Assembly: GCA_022414725.1 (NCBI GenBank)
Contig: CM039466.1
Coordinates: 37,540,936 to 37,604,935, forward strand
Direction: 5' to 3'
DNA from: Microglena sp. YARC
Taxonomy: Eukaryota > Chlorophyta > Chlorophyceae > Chlamydomonadales > Chlamydomonadaceae
DNA: 64,000 nucleotides
Position numbers and translations under genes: made by a program. Numbering within the stretch: the first letter of the stretch is position 1; every line of letters starts with the position of its first letter. Below the pieces are notes generated by a model that saw only the letters and a program-made list of their open reading frames with translations, did not search any database and was not told the DNA's origin. Shown piece after piece: positions 13,701 to 38,540 of the stretch.

Positions 13701-16633
13701 GTCACTAGTGGCACCTTCTTTGTCAAGTGAGTACTGTTTTTTTCATTTTAGCCCTTCCTGTCGCGGTTGGGCAAGTCCTTTCAGCCTATTTGGCCTACCC
13801 CTGGACTGGAACATACATACATACAACAATCCTTGTGGTTAATGGTTGTTGCATTGCATTGCATCATCGTACATTTTCATACATACATTTGAATCGGCAG
13901 GCACCTACATAGATACATTGCATTGCATTGTCCTACATTTGCATACATACATTTGAATAGGCAGGCACAAACATAGATACATTGCACTGCATTGCATTGC
14001 CTCCCTCTTGACGAGGTCTACCTGGCATCATAGTTGGAGATATGATGTTGGCTGTCAGTTCTCGACCTGTTTGTAGTGGCACCTTCTTTGTCAAGTCAGT
14101 CATCCTGGTGATAAATGGTTATAACATCGCATTGTCACACAGTCAAATGCCAGGTTGCAAGCATTGTCACACAGTCAAATGTCAGGTTGCAAGCATTGTC
14201 ACACAGTCAAATGTCAGGTTGCAAGCATTGTCACACAGTCAGAAGTCAGGTTGCAAGCATTGTCACACATTCAAATGTCAAGTTCCAAGCATTGTCACAC
14301 AGTCAAAAGTCAGGTTGCAAGCATTGTCACACAGTCAAAAGTCAGGTTGCAAGCATTGTCACACAGTCAAAAGTCAGGTTGCAAGCATTGTCACTCAGTC
14401 AAATGTCAAGTTGCAAGCATTGTCACACAGTCAAATGTCAGGTTGCAAGCATTGTCATACATGCACACATTTGAATGGGCAGAACGATACACGGTGAGCA
14501 GTAGAATGTGAGCCTAATACATACATACATACATACATACATACATGCATTGCATTGTATTGTGCTGCTTCCCACTCAACGAGGTCTACCTGGCATCATA
14601 GCTGGAGATATGCCGGGTACATACATTACATAAATTAAATGACATTGCATGGCATGGTATTACATTACATTACATTGTCATATATGCCGGGTACATACAT
14701 TGCATACATTAAATGGCATTGCATGGCATGGCATGGTATTACATTACATTACATTGTCATATGCCGGGTACATGCATTGCATACATTAAATGGCATTGCA
14801 TGGCATGGTATTACATTGCATTGCATTGCATTGTCAAGCATGCCGGGTACATCCATAACAAAATTTAAATGGCATTGCATGACATAGTATTGCAATTCAT
14901 GTAATGGTCTGTCGGGCATCATGGGCGGAGATGTGATTTTGGCAGTCAATGCTCAACCTGTTACAAGTGGCACCTTCTTTGTAAAGTCAGTCATTCTGGT
15001 GGTTCAAGGTTTTTTCATTTCCTTGCATACATTGAATTGCATTGCTCCCCACTCGACGAGGTCTACCTGGCATCATAGAGTTGTGATATTGGCAGTTAAT
15101 GCTTGACCTGTCACTAGTGGCACCTTCTTTGTAAAGTCAGTCATTTTGGTGGTTCAAGGTTATTGCATTTCCTTGCATACATTGAATTGCATTGCTCCCC
15201 ACTCGACGAGGTCTACCTGGCATCATGGTTACAGTTGTGATATTGGCAGTTAATGCTTGACCTGTCACTAGTGGCACCTTCTTTGTGAAGTCAGTCATTC
15301 TGGTGGTTCAAGGTTATTGCATTTCCTTGCATACATTGAATTGCATTGCTCCCCACTCGACGAGGTCTACCTGGCATCATGGTTACAGTTGTGATATTGG
15401 CAGTTAATGCTTGACCTGTCACTAGTGGCACCTTCTTTGTACAGTCAGTCATTCTGGTGGTTCAAGGTTATTGCATTTCCTTGCATACATTGAATTGCAT
15501 TGCTTCCCACTAGACGAGGTCTATCTGGCATCATGGTTACAGTTGTGATATTGGCAGTTAATGCTTGACCTGTCACTAGTGGCACCTTCTTTGTCAAGTC
15601 AGTTATTCAGGTGGTTCATGGCTATAACATCACATTGTCATTCAGTCAAATGTCAGGTTGCAAGCATTTTCATACATGCATACATTTGAATGGGCAGAAC
15701 AATACACATTGAGCAGTTAAATGCGAGCGGAGATGTGATCTTGGCAGTCCATGCTCATCACATTACATATTTACATAACATACACACCACCACCACCCAA
15801 CCCTCTCTTAAAAACAACCCCTCCCCCTCCTCCCCTCTCCTGTCTTGCTCTTTCCGCACACACACCTCCCCCTTCCCCTTTTCGCTTTACCCCCCTCTGG
15901 ACCCTCCAGGATCCCGGGGCTGAAGCACCTGTGTCTCTCTGTCTGTCTCAAAACGTCTCTCCGTCTCTCCAGGAGCTGTTTAAACAATTCCAACCACCTC
16001 TGCACCCAAACATTTGGCTCATAATTGGAGTTGGCTCATAACTAGAGTTATCAGCATCGCAGCGGTCAAGATCCTTCGCCAAAGTTGTCGCATGGTGTGT
16101 AGCTTAATACGCTACGAGTAGGTACTTACTCCACCACTTTCCAAACTCCCAGCCTCCCTCCTCCCCAGGGACCTGCTCCTCGCCTTTTCTCGCAGTCAGC
16201 AAATCAAGTTTCTTAACTATTCGCCCCCTGCCCTGCCTTTGACTGCTAAAGCGTTTTTCCGTGTCACTTGTGACACGCGCTTAGGAATTGTCCTTCCCAT
16301 CTGTTACCCCATATAATATCACATTCAACCATATAAAACCATATACATCCGTACAACTTTATACAACCATATACATTCATATAACCATGTACGACCATAT
16401 GCAAGCATTCAACCATATACAACCATATACACCTGTACAACCATATTCAGTGCCCTGGACAGCCATATACACATGTACAACCATATACACATGTACAACC
16501 ATATACAACCATATTCAGTGCCCTGGACAGCTACCAAGTTGGGGATTCTGTGGATCTGCTCATCTCTCGTCCAGCAGAAGGAGGAGGACAGCAAGAGTTG
16601 ACTATCAAGGCAACGCTGGAGGCAGAGAAATAG
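922..16633 (+). CDS. DEG8: DEG8-like HtrA-family serine protease (5' end outside window), nine exons
   Basis: ATP-independent trypsin-like protease; plant DEG8 works in the thylakoid lumen with DEG5 in photosystem II repair. Exons by splice sites and phase: 922-1082, 3709-3862, 6322-6345, 9648-9760, 10158-10227, 10919-11007, 13536-13726, 16055-16096, 16531-16633 (stop TAG). All joins keep frame, giving 314 residues. The catalytic triad is visible: His in TNYHVLAS (exon 1), Asp in [10 protein letters not shown] (exon 2), Ser in [10 protein letters not shown] (exon 4). [11 protein letters not shown] (exon 2) and [13 protein letters not shown] (exons 2-4) match the DEG8 branch better than DEG1, as does the loop of about 20 residues after [14 protein letters not shown] domain follows ([40 protein letters not shown]). 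The exon at 16055-16096 is the least certain; it was chosen by phase and by similarity to the KIL...VGD segment. The transit peptide and first exons lie left of the window. Introns make up about 94% of the span. Confidence 0.9.
1083..1257 (+). repeat. Single 3'-edge copy of the first visible DEG8 exon
   Basis: The last ~57 bases of the exon (coding for [16 protein letters not shown]) and its donor gtgagcatgggc recur at 1130-1196, with K changed to Q and a few substitutions. This leaves a second donor at 1189. Confidence 0.8.
1258..2830. repeat. 41-bp CCCTAAA-bearing satellite in DEG8 intron
   Basis: About 38 copies of a 41-bp unit made of ccctaaacctggactctaaa followed by tcctaagacttacaccctagg. 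Variant units carry gacctgcacgctgagaacta or gaactgcttcctaag. It looks like a telomere heptamer decayed and then amplified as a longer unit. Nothing coding. Confidence 0.9.
2831..3708 (+). repeat. 5'-edge copies of DEG8 exon 2 in CCTAA-rich intron
   Basis: Three partial copies (about 2850-2930, 3104-3190 and 3415-3510) precede the real exon at 3709. They contain the acceptor context ctgtccag and the segment coding for [11 protein letters not shown]. Between them lie ccctaaac repeats and CCACCCC runs. The nearest copy is nearly identical to the exon; the farthest is strongly degraded. Confidence 0.8.
3863..5440 (+). repeat. 3'-edge array of DEG8 exon 2 with poly-G spacers
   Basis: About 13 units of ~110 bp repeat the exon end (coding for [16 protein letters not shown]) together with its donor gtgagttg. 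They are joined by GT and G homopolymer runs up to ~30 nt. The long proline/histidine-rich reading frames on the other strand are by-products of the GT/G spacers. Confidence 0.9.
5441..6290. repeat. 43-bp AT-rich tandem repeat and decayed flanks
   Basis: Six near-identical 43-bp units (cctaatatataaataaaact followed by aaaactcgtgtgccacaaac and aaa) cover about 5489-5753. Diverged relatives with cctcatatg and acaaac motifs continue to 6290. Intronic; no coding signal. Confidence 0.85.
6322..6345 (+). other. DEG8: 24-nt microexon of the DEG8-like gene
   Basis: The sequence cttgtcacag, then 24 nt, then gtgagt. The 24 nt enter in phase 1 and leave in phase 1. With the g of exon 2 and the gt of exon 4 they code for GFDHTLTTG, exactly the residues DEG8 proteins have between IGNPF and VISG. 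Without it, frame is kept but eight residues of the conserved core would be lost. Part of it (gatttgatcacactt) is repeated just after the donor at 6352-6366. Confidence 0.85.
6376..6490 (-). repeat. Dispersed 'tacagtccagg' element, reverse orientation
   Basis: Reverse complement of the repeat seen at 17184 and 18174: ggggttcagttcatcagtgc ... tttggcctacccctggactgta. Its usual tacatac tail is interrupted here by the Helitron-like element starting at 6491. Confidence 0.75.
6491..8005 (+). mobile_element. Helitron-like non-autonomous element, copy 1
   Basis: Starts TCTATATATATA after an A. Ends with a GTGGCC-ACC-GGCCAC hairpin (7974-7988) about 13 bp before a terminal CTAG, followed by T. These are the Helitron hallmarks: 5' TC, subterminal 3' hairpin, CTRR end, insertion between A and T. 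It sits in the tacatacat tail of another dispersed repeat, whose parts flank it on both sides. The interior has (GTCGTGG)n, GC-rich unique sequence and G-rich simple repeats. No Rep or helicase is visible. A relative with the same ends is at 61742-63170. Confidence 0.7.
8006..8135. repeat. Short tacat and cagttacagt repeats
   Basis: The tacatacatac tail of the dispersed element, then short gttacagt/cagtcagttg repeats leading into the 35-bp array. Confidence 0.6.
8136..8625 (+). repeat. 35-bp minisatellite containing a splice-acceptor-like core
   Basis: About 13 units of 35 bp (cagttgcagtgggttactaa, then tttgcttgtcacagt). The 13-mer ttgcttgtcacag in each unit is identical to the acceptor of the microexon at 6309-6321. 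Some units read cacagtgagtc, resembling an acceptor joined to a donor. Confidence 0.85.
8640..9647 (+). repeat. 5'-edge array of DEG8 exon 4 (gtgtgatcagtgg minisatellite)
   Basis: About 30 units of ~30 bp centred on tgtaggtgtgatcagtggcg. This matches the start of exon 4 with its acceptor (gtcgtag, then gtgtgatcagtggcacg), coding for VISG. The array ends exactly at the real exon. Units farther from the exon keep the core but have lost the rest. Confidence 0.85.
9761..10157 (+). repeat. 3'-edge copy of DEG8 exon 4, and 5'-edge copy of exon 5
   Basis: After the donor at 9761 come GT-rich sequence and a ~30-nt G run. Then a ~66-bp copy of the exon end (9915-9980, coding for [16 protein letters not shown] but ending GADW after a small change) with the same donor gtgagtcagg. 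At 10095-10112 a fragment caggattcgtcagga copies the acceptor junction of the next exon. Confidence 0.85.
10228..10918. repeat. Polypyrimidine tract, (CA)n and C-rich run
   Basis: 10250-10680 is an almost pure pyrimidine strand of CTTCTC/CTTCCC repeats. 10691-10753 is (CA)n. 10754-10918 is CCACCC-rich and ends in the acceptor ccccacag. The glutamate- and serine-rich frames here are repeat artefacts. Confidence 0.9.
11008..13535 (+). repeat. Exon-edge copies embedded in CCACCC minisatellites (DEG8 intron)
   Basis: 11117-11147 copies the 3' edge of the exon ending at 11007 (caatgtgcaggtgggacagg). Then eight copies of the 5' edge of the next exon occur near 11353, 11458, 11789, 12013, 12916, 13121, 13219 and 13317. 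They read tgcagattgctagtgaaatc, against tgcagattgctagcgatgct in the real exon. They are separated by ccaccc runs; 12150-12890 holds ~18 units of a ~40-bp caccctgccacccacc repeat. Confidence 0.85.
13727..13990 (-). repeat. Dispersed 'tacagtccagg' element (reverse) with tacat/gcattg tail
   Basis: 13738-13812 is the reverse-orientation dispersed repeat (ttttagcccttcctg ... cctacccctggactgg), followed by acatacatac and short gcattgcatt repeats. Confidence 0.7.
13991..15620 (+). repeat. 3'-edge array of DEG8 exon 7 with nested minisatellites
   Basis: Partial copies of the exon end (coding for [17 protein letters not shown] and SGTFFVK) appear near 14010-14100, 14560-14612 (5' part only), 14908-14990, 15042-15140, 15195-15297, 15350-15450 and 15505-15600. 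They end in gtcagtcat or gtgaagtcagt where the donor would be. 14125-14460 holds ten units of a 32-bp repeat (cacacagtcaaatgtcaggt, then tgcaagcattgt). 14600-14900 has gcatggcatgg/tacatt repeats. Most copies have lost frame. Confidence 0.85.
15621..16054. other. DEG8 intron, pyrimidine-rich
   Basis: One more cattgtcattcagtcaaatg fragment, then a CT/CA-rich stretch to 15975 and unique sequence to the acceptor at 16054. A possible exon at 15972 was considered and not accepted because its phase does not fit. Confidence 0.5.
16097..16530. repeat. DEG8 last intron with accatatacaacc repeats
   Basis: 16097-16300 is unique. 16310-16520 is built of accatatacaaccatatac and acatgtacaacc units. Two copies of cagtgccctggacag (16447-16461 and 16516-16530) repeat the acceptor junction of the last exon. 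Confidence 0.7.
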
Positions 16634-17183
16634 ATCGGGCATTGTATGTATGCATGCATGTATTTATGTGTGTGTGTATGTATGCTACAGTCCAAGGGTA
16701 GGTCGAATAGGCTACAGGGGGTATTGCTTACACTTAGTTTTCCTTGGGTATGTATGTATGTACTTATGTTTGTATGTGACAGACACGCAGCAGACGACAG
16801 TCTTACCAGCACTGCAATCCCCGTTTCGACGAATGGCTCAATGGTTGAGCTCCTTGAACTAAGAAGGTGCCTCACCTCAGGAACCACACATGTTCGTTAG
16901 GCTCTGGCTGCATTGCTCGCCGTGTTTTGTTCTGCCTATTCAAATGAATTTTACAGTCCAAAGGTTGCCTGGAAGGATGAATGGACTTGCCCTACCTCGA
17001 AAACTCAAGAACATCTATAATATAATATTAAGAGGACGGGCTGATCGAAACTAGTGATTAACGGATCCCTGACGAACCGTAAACCTTAAATGTACAACGG
17101 AGGACTTGAGTTCCATGTGTACTGTGTGTACCGCACAGGGGCAAGCTCAATCTTTTTCTGGAGTTCCGGACCTTAGTATGTTC
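16634..17183. other. Intergenic region downstream of DEG8
   Basis: tgtatgtatg repeats, a partial 'acagtccaaggg' dispersed element (about 16686-16730) and unique sequence. No poly(A) signal or gene could be assigned. Confidence 0.4.
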
Positions 17184-17310
17184 TAACAGTCCAGGGGTAG
17201 GCCAAATAGGCCAAAGGGACTTGCTCAACCATGACAGGAGGGGCTAAACGAGAATGCACTGATGAACTGAACCCCACACAATCGTTTTACCGATTGGGGC
17301 CCTGAATGCT
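17184..17310 (+). repeat. Dispersed 'tacagtccagg' element
   Basis: Forward copy: acagtccaggggtaggccaa ... gaactgaaccccacacaatc. Shares its layout with 18174-18300 and, reversed, with 6376-6484 and 13738-13812; diverged forms are at 40143 and in each ankyrin unit. Likely a short non-autonomous transposon or SINE. Confidence 0.75.
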
Positions 17311-18173
17311 ACAGTGAAAACCAAATTATGCGGACCTCCTAAACGTTGTGCTGAAACCTCTGTACACGGTAAATCCTTGGCCCGCTAATCCACGTCCTGT
17401 CTTGCACTTCCTTAACTCTGTTGTAAACGGGCCGAGAGTCTCGATTACGTGGGGGAGGGATGGACGAATTGCTCTCAGCAGGCGGCTTGCTGTCATCAGG
17501 CGCAAGGTTCATTTTATTTTTGTTTGATAACAAGGTCTATCTGCCTTCAGGCTGCTCACCGCCTGCCAGCAGAGTCTGTGTGTGTGCTGTGTTGTGTGCA
17601 ACATGGGTGGTATAACCGCTACTTGCCACACCAGTGTGTATACTAAGGTTGATGGACTCAACATGATTGGCAGCCACACTACTGAGTACAGAAATACTGA
17701 ATGCAATGACGTAGGTCGGGCGCATATTACCATAAATGTAACAATTATTATTATTATTATTACGTTTCGGGGTACTTGCGGCAGCTAACAAATTATGTTT
17801 ACGTGTTTTTTCAGCCAACTCTGGGCTGCTCGCTGTCTTATCTAAGTGCCGTTCGAGCCTATATTGATGGCTGCTAATTTGGCAGTAGGGGTGCCACCAA
17901 ATCCCTGCAAGGTTGGTGTGTAGGCCAACATGTGGTACGAGCCCAAACCATGTTTACCGCCAATTTCAATGCACTGAGCACTGCAATACACAGTCAGGAT
18001 ATAGCACTGCAGAACACATTAAATCAGCGGTGCAGCTGCGGCGGCAAGCAGCCGAATTGCTGGCTGAAGCTATGTAACCAAGTTCAAGTACAAGTACGTA
18101 TTAAATTCAACGCAGATCAAGCCACGCCAACTAAGGTACTACACAGCCATCTGATAAGATGGCTGTATGTATG
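17311..18173. other. Intergenic sequence with dispersed-repeat fragments
   Basis: Contains the fragments ttcaggctgctcaccg (about 17547) and cagccaactctgggctgctc (about 17813), found again at 39000-40100. Also gctggctgaagctatgtaac (about 18060), found again at 60560 and reversed at 40240, and an (ATT)n run at 17743-17761. No gene recognised. Confidence 0.5.
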
Positions 18174-18303
18174 TTACAGTCCAGGGGTAGGCCAAATAGA
18201 CTAAAGGTACTTGCCCCAACCGAATAAGAAGGGCTTTAAAAAAAAGGCACTGATGAACTGAACCCCAAACAATCGTTTCTCCCACGGGGGCCCTGAGTTC
18301 GTG
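18174..18303 (+). repeat. Dispersed 'tacagtccagg' element, second forward copy
   Basis: ttacagtccaggggtaggcc ... ctgatgaactgaaccccaaa, ~75-80% like the copy at 17184. Confidence 0.75.
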
Positions 18304-18510
18304 CTGTAGTGATAATTTAATTCTACAATATAATTAAATTGTCGTCGCAGCAAAGATGATAATTTAATTATGTGATTATTATCGCATTTTTTTACTGTGG
18401 TAGTCGAAAGTAGGGACCAGCATATCATAAGATGTTGACCATAGGTGAGTATGATATCATATCATTCATATGATATCATACAAATTGCATCATATGAGAG
18501 TATGAGACTA

Positions 18511-18716
18511 TAATGATAACGCCTGGTGGGGCGTGGTATTAAGGAAGCCCCGTCTTACAGCGGTAGGGAACGGACTGCTACTTTACCTGGACAAAACTAC
18601 CATGGCGGTTGACAGCGACCGCGAACACTCAAGCGCACCCGAGGGGATTCGAACCTGGCATCTACGTCGTTCAAGGAGCTCTGCCATTGAGCCATTCGTT
18701 GAACGGGGATACAAGA
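18511..18716 (-). mobile_element. tRNA-derived SINE-like element, copy 1
   Basis: Shares taatgataacgcctggtggg and ~100 bp of body with 24913-25122. Read on the minus strand its head looks like a tRNA: A-box-like tggctcaatggcagagc and B-box-like ggttcgaatcccc at about 18640-18705. The anticodon stem does not pair well, so a working tRNA is unlikely. Confidence 0.55.
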
Positions 18717-19059
18717 TTGTACATAAATGGTAACTTCAGGCTAGTTACACTGGGATTCATTATCTCAGAAAGAACAGGACTTGAACCTGTAACCATAATA
18801 GCCATTCCACTTATCCAAGTAGTTGCTAAAGAGATTACGCACGTAGAAGAGGCCTCATCATATGATATCATATTGCCGTTCCCAAAGAATAAGCCTACCA
18901 GCTGCCACATACTCCCTGGTTTCCGTGGGTATTGCACGGAGAGCTTAGAGTTAGAAAAAGGTGAGCAACTCAGATTTGGCTGAAAAACCATGTAACAACC
19001 CAATCTACCGGTATCTACCAGCTGCCGGTCATGGCAGAAAAAAATCTATTAGTCAGGCA
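18717..19059. other. Intergenic, with a second tRNA-like T-arm
   Basis: 18768-18828 on the minus strand contains a perfect 5-bp T-stem and loop (acagg-ttcaagt-cctgt), but no matching acceptor stem was found. No gene recognised in the remainder. Confidence 0.35.
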
Positions 19060-20361
19060 TTTCTCGGGAAGACATACAAAATTGTACATCTGCTGTTCGT
19101 CTATTATGTCCGCCTCTATGTTGCACACATCACAGCACGCAGGGTGGTGCTGCTCTACTGTACTGCTCTCAGCCTCTGGCGTACTGCCAGATGCAGCAGG
19201 CAGTACAGGCAGGGATTCCAATGCCCCCCCCCTCAAGCAGTCATGCATTGCTCGGGAAGACATGAAAGAAGTGATACATCTGCTATTCGTCTCTTAAGCC
19301 CACCTCAATGTTGCACACATCACAGCACACAGGGTGGTACTGCTCAATTGTACTCGTCTCAGCCACTGGTGTACCGCCAGATACAGCAGGCAGTACAGTC
19401 AGGCAGTCCATTGCCCTTCCTCAAGCAGTCATGCATTGCTCGTGAAGACATGAAAGAAGTGATACATCTGCTGTTTGTCTCTTACGCTCACCTCTATGTT
19501 GCACACATCACAGAACACAGAGTGGTTCTGTTCTGCTGTACTGCTCTCAGCCTCTCGTGTACCGCCAGATGCAGCAGGCAGTATAGGCAGGGATTCCAAT
19601 GCCCTCCCTCAAGCTGTCATGCATTGCTCGGGAAGACATGAAAAAGGGATACATCTGCTGTTCGTTTATTACCCCCACCTCGGTGTTGACACATCACAGC
19701 ACACAGGGTGGTACTGTTCCGCTGTACTGCTCTCAGCCTCTCATGTACCGCCAGATGCAGCAGGCAGTACAGGCAGGGATTCCAATGCCCTCCCTCAAGC
19801 AGTCATGCATTGCTCGGGAAGACATGAAAAAGGGATACATCTGCTGTTCGTTTATTACTCCCACCTCGGTGTTGACACATCACAGCACACAGGGTGGTAC
19901 TGCTCCGCTGTACTGCTCTCAGCCTCTCGTGTACCGCCAGATGCAGCAGGCAGTACAGGCAGTCAGTCAAATGCCCTTTCTCAAGCAGACAGGCATTTCT
20001 CGGGAAGACATAAAAAAGTATACATCAGCTGATAGTCTCTTACGCCCATCTCTATGTTGCACACATCACAGCACACAGGGTGGTTCTGTTCCGCTGTACT
20101 GCTCTCAGCCTCTGGTGTACCGCCCGTTGCAGCAGGCAGTACAGGCAGTCAGTCAAATGCCCTCCCTCAAGCAGTCATGCATTGCTCGGGAAGGCATGAA
20201 AAAGGGATACATCTGCTGTTTGTCTATTATGTCCGCCTCTATGTTGCACACATCACAGCACACAGGGTGGTACTGCTCAACCGTACTGCTCTCAGCCACT
20301 GGTGCACCGCCAGATGCAGCAAGCAGTACATGCAGTCAGTCAAATGCCCTCCCTCAAGCAG
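19060..20361 (-). repeat. 3'-edge array of the EAPP gene
   Basis: Seven units of ~187 bp lie just past the EAPP stop on its downstream side. Each repeats the last ~55 codons (YHPVCCDVC...DEQQMYHF region) on the minus strand. The copies have diverged by substitutions and indels; for example one reads EQHHPACCDVCNIEADIIDE. The only copy in frame with the gene body is the gene's own end. Confidence 0.9.
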
Positions 20362-21000
20362 TCATGCATTGCTCGGGAAGACATGAAAGAAGTGATACAT
20401 CTGCTGTTCATCTCTTACGCCCACCTCGGTGTCGCACACATCACAGCACACAGGGTGGTACCGCTCAACTGTACAGCTGTCAGTTGCTGGTGTACTGCCA
20501 GGTGCAGCAGGTATCTCAGCCTCTGAAGTGCTGACTCCTTCTGGGGGGGGCTTGGCCCCTTTAGGTCCTTTCTTTTTCTTCTTACTCCCCCCCTGCTGAC
20601 CTGGCGCCTTAGCTTGCATCACCTGACTCTCATCCACCCTGCAGTTCATGACAAACAGCGCCCTGTACTGCCCTTCGTACCGCATGTGCTGTTGGCAGTC
20701 TATACTCACAGTGGTGAAGCAAGAGGGACAGGACAAGATGGCGTCAGACACACGGCCTTGCCGCTGCTTGTCGACCCAGACACTATCCTCATCATCCATG
20801 TTGGGGTCGAAAAGGGGGTCCTCCTTGGGGGCTGCGGTCGGGTCCTCATCACTGCTGTCTGAGTCATCCGAGTGCCACCATTTCACGGGGTCTTCTGACT
20901 GTAGGTTTTCCTTTAGGGGGTCCTCTTTTTGGCTGGGGGCTTCAGTGGCAGTTTTGGGAGATAGTGCAGCGGGAGTGGGGTCTTCATCCATCAGACTCAT
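20362..21000 (-). CDS. EAPP: EAPP-family (E2F-associated phosphoprotein) homologue
   Basis: 212 residues in one reading frame, recognised by the EAPP C-terminal half. There is an acidic D/E/S region (about 40-75), then LFDPNMDDEDSVWVDKQRQG (about 67-87), then a cysteine-rich part: SCPSCFTTVSIDCQQHMRYE, QYRALFVMNC, a KKKKKGPKG basic stretch (about 141-150), and YHPVCCDVCDTEVGV...MYHFFHVF at the end. The CxxC, DC and CCxxC cysteines are probably metal-binding. In animals EAPP binds E2F factors and affects the cell cycle; the plant and algal role is not established. The ATG at 21000 may be inside an exon rather than the true start: a splice acceptor (ggtttag) lies in phase at 21013-21015, and human EAPP has a longer N-terminus. 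Upstream exons were not found. It runs divergently from DIM1. Confidence 0.85.
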   Translation of the reverse strand: MSLMDEDPTPAALSPKTATEAPSQKEDPLKENLQSEDPVKWWHSDDSDSSDEDPTAAPKEDPLFDPNMDDEDSVWVDKQRQGRVSDAILSCPSCFTTVSIDCQQHMRYEGQYRALFVMNCRVDESQVMQAKAPGQQGGSKKKKKGPKGAKPPPEGVSTSEAEIPAAPGSTPATDSCTVERYHPVCCDVCDTEVGVRDEQQMYHFFHVFPSNA

Positions 21001-21780
21001 GGTTTCGCACTGCTAAACCTGGGGTTGAGGTTAAAGTGCGATTTAGGGGTTGGTGCTGGTGCCTGGGAGTGGGTGTGGGTGTGAGCGTGGGCATGTGTCT
21101 GTTCAGTGCCTATGTTGGCGGATGGTGCATTGGGGGTAGGTTTTCTTTCCATCAGGCTCGATCAGGCTCATGGTTTCACAATGGTTCACCTGGGATTGAG
21201 GTTAAAGTGCGATTTAGGGGTTGGTGCTGGTGCCTGGGAGTGGGTGTGGGTGTGAGCGTGGGGCATTGGGCATGGGGCCTGTGCATGTGTCTGTTCAGTG
21301 CCTATTTTGGGAGATAGTGCAGCAGGGGTAGGGTCTTCATCCATCCGGCTCATGGTTTCGCACTGCTAAACCTGGGGTTGAGGTTAAAGTGCGATTTAAG
21401 GGTTGGTGCTGGTGCCTGGGAGTGGGTGTGGGTGTGAGCATGGGCATGGGCGTGGGACATGGGGCATGGGGGATGGGCATGTGTCCGTTCAGTGCCTAGT
21501 TTTGCCAGATGGTGCATCGGGTGTAGGATTTTCTTCCACCAGGCTCGTGGTTTCGCTCTGCTAAACTTGGGGTTCAGGTTGAAGAGCGATATAGGGGTTG
21601 GTGCTGGTGCCTGGGAGTGGGTGTGGGTGTGAGCGTGGGCATGGGCGTGGGACATGGGGGATGGGCATGTGTCCGTTCAGTGCCTATTTTGGCAGATGGT
21701 GCATCGGGGGTAGGGTTTTCTTCCACCAGGCTCGTGGTTTTGCACTGCTAACCCTGGGGTTCAGGTTAAAGAGCGATTTA
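21001..21780 (-). repeat. 5'-edge array of the EAPP gene
   Basis: Four ~190-bp units carry copies of the EAPP start region (near 21165, 21341, 21537 and 21725; plus-strand ccatcaggctcatggtttcg). The complement of ATG is kept in the first two and changed to cgt in the others. Each is followed by taaacctggggttgaggtta, the acceptor-like tract, and a tgggtgtgggtgtgagcgtg spacer. Confidence 0.85.
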
Positions 21781-22130
21781 GGGGTTGAACCCGGTGCGTG
21801 TGCGTGTGGCGTGTGATGTGGGTGTGGGGTGTGGGCGTGGGCATATCCATGTGCGAGTGCACGTGCGTGTGCCTGTGTGCTTGTGCATTTGCCTGTGTGC
21901 GTATGCATGTGTGCATGTGTGCTTGTGTATGTGTGCTTGTGTATGTGTGCTTGTGTATGTGTGCATGTAAGATTTTGTATGTGTGCTTGTGTATGTGTGC
22001 ATGTGTGCTTGTGCATGTGTGCTTGTGTATGTGTGCATGTGCATGTGTGCTTGTGCATGTGTGCTTCTGTGCTTCTGTGCTTGTGAATTTGTGCATCTGT
22101 GCTTGTGTGCCTGTGCAAAGGTCCAAGGTC
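21781..22130. repeat. GT-rich (TGTGCTTGTGTA)n microsatellite
   Basis: Nearly pure alternating gtgtgcatgtgtgcttgtgt repeats for ~330 bp. The cysteine/valine and histidine/threonine frames on either strand are artefacts. Confidence 0.9.
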
Positions 22131-23157
22131 ACAAGGTCACTAGTTTCAACAAATACTAGCAACGCTTGAACCACCGGCTGATGTCATAATATTGACAGCC
22201 TTGAAAAGGCTGGCCCTGATGTATATGTGTATGTAGATGGTGGAGGTTGTATATGTGGATGCTATCTCTTCTGTTGCGTTTGTACACCTCGGGGCTTGTC
22301 ACTTGCTACTACCCACCTGCCACTTGCCAGCTTTGGAGGGTGTTGCCCTCAGCTTGGAACCAGAAGGACGGATTCGAGTCCCAGGGATCAGTTGCTTGAG
22401 TAGCAACCTCAGGGATGTGCACTGATAAGTTACTGTCCCAGGTGCTAGCTGGACCAGGCGGTCCGAGATAGGGTAAATCCCTTTCTGTGTTGGGTGTTTC
22501 CTTCAGCTTAAAGCTAGGAGGATAGAGATTCGTGTCCCAGGGAATAGTGGCTTGAGTAGATACTACAGGAATGTGGAGAAACACATGAACACTAATGCAC
22601 GAGGCTAGCTGGACCAGGAGGTTTGCGGTAGGGCAAGTCCCTGTAGAGAATTTGTATCTAGCGATGAGCGAAGTGGCAGATAGCAGAGGTAGGATGGACG
22701 GAAGCTTCAGTATCCGTCCAAAGAGCTGGTGGTGCCCCGCACGCACCACGTGTAGCGGAGTAGCGGAGCTAGCTGGCTTTCGAACGGACAGCGCGGCGGC
22801 GCTAGCTGGCAGTCTCACGCCGCTTCACGAAAGAGTGGGGCGGCGTAAAAACTCACATGGTCACAAACAAACAGACCCTCTAGCTAAGCTTTCATCCACT
22901 GTGTCCTGTTACTTGTTCTTGCGTTAACTTGGTATCCCAAAGCCCAAATCTCAAAGCTCAAAGCTCGAAGCTGAAACAGCTTGTCGGCTCTCCTCGACAC
23001 ACTTCATCCCTTCCCCAGCCCCTGCCCCAACTTTGTCGCTCGAGGGCGTATAGCTTTAGCTCGCAAGTGTAAACAGCATCTCTACACAGTACGTGCTTGA
23101 CCGTGCACTAGCTTGTAGTTTTTGCTGCTTCTGTCGAAAAACCTAAACTAGCTCGCC
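22131..23157. other. EAPP-DIM1 intergenic region with a duplicated block
   Basis: Two diverged copies of one segment (about 22340-22475 and 22500-22645) share attcg(a/t)gtcccaggga, tgcttgagtag and gctagctggaccagg(c/a)gg. 22650-23157 is unique and GC-richer and should hold the DIM1 promoter. No core promoter motif could be assigned. Confidence 0.5.

Positions 23158-38540
<15,383 letters not shown>

Noticed and set aside
15972..16010. DEG8 exon starting at ctccag/gagctgtttaaacaattc (ELFKQFQ)
   Set aside because: It looks like the PDZ segment 'DLYRILDQ', but exon 7 leaves two bases and this start would need a different phase. It also has no suitable donor. The exon at 16055 fits both phases.
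18768..18828. tRNA gene on the minus strand
   Set aside because: The T-arm is perfect but no complementary acceptor stem, D-arm or anticodon stem could be found.
22309..22818. Minus-strand 169-codon frame as an upstream EAPP exon
   Set aside because: It runs through a duplicated non-coding block and has none of the acidic residues expected of the EAPP N-terminus.
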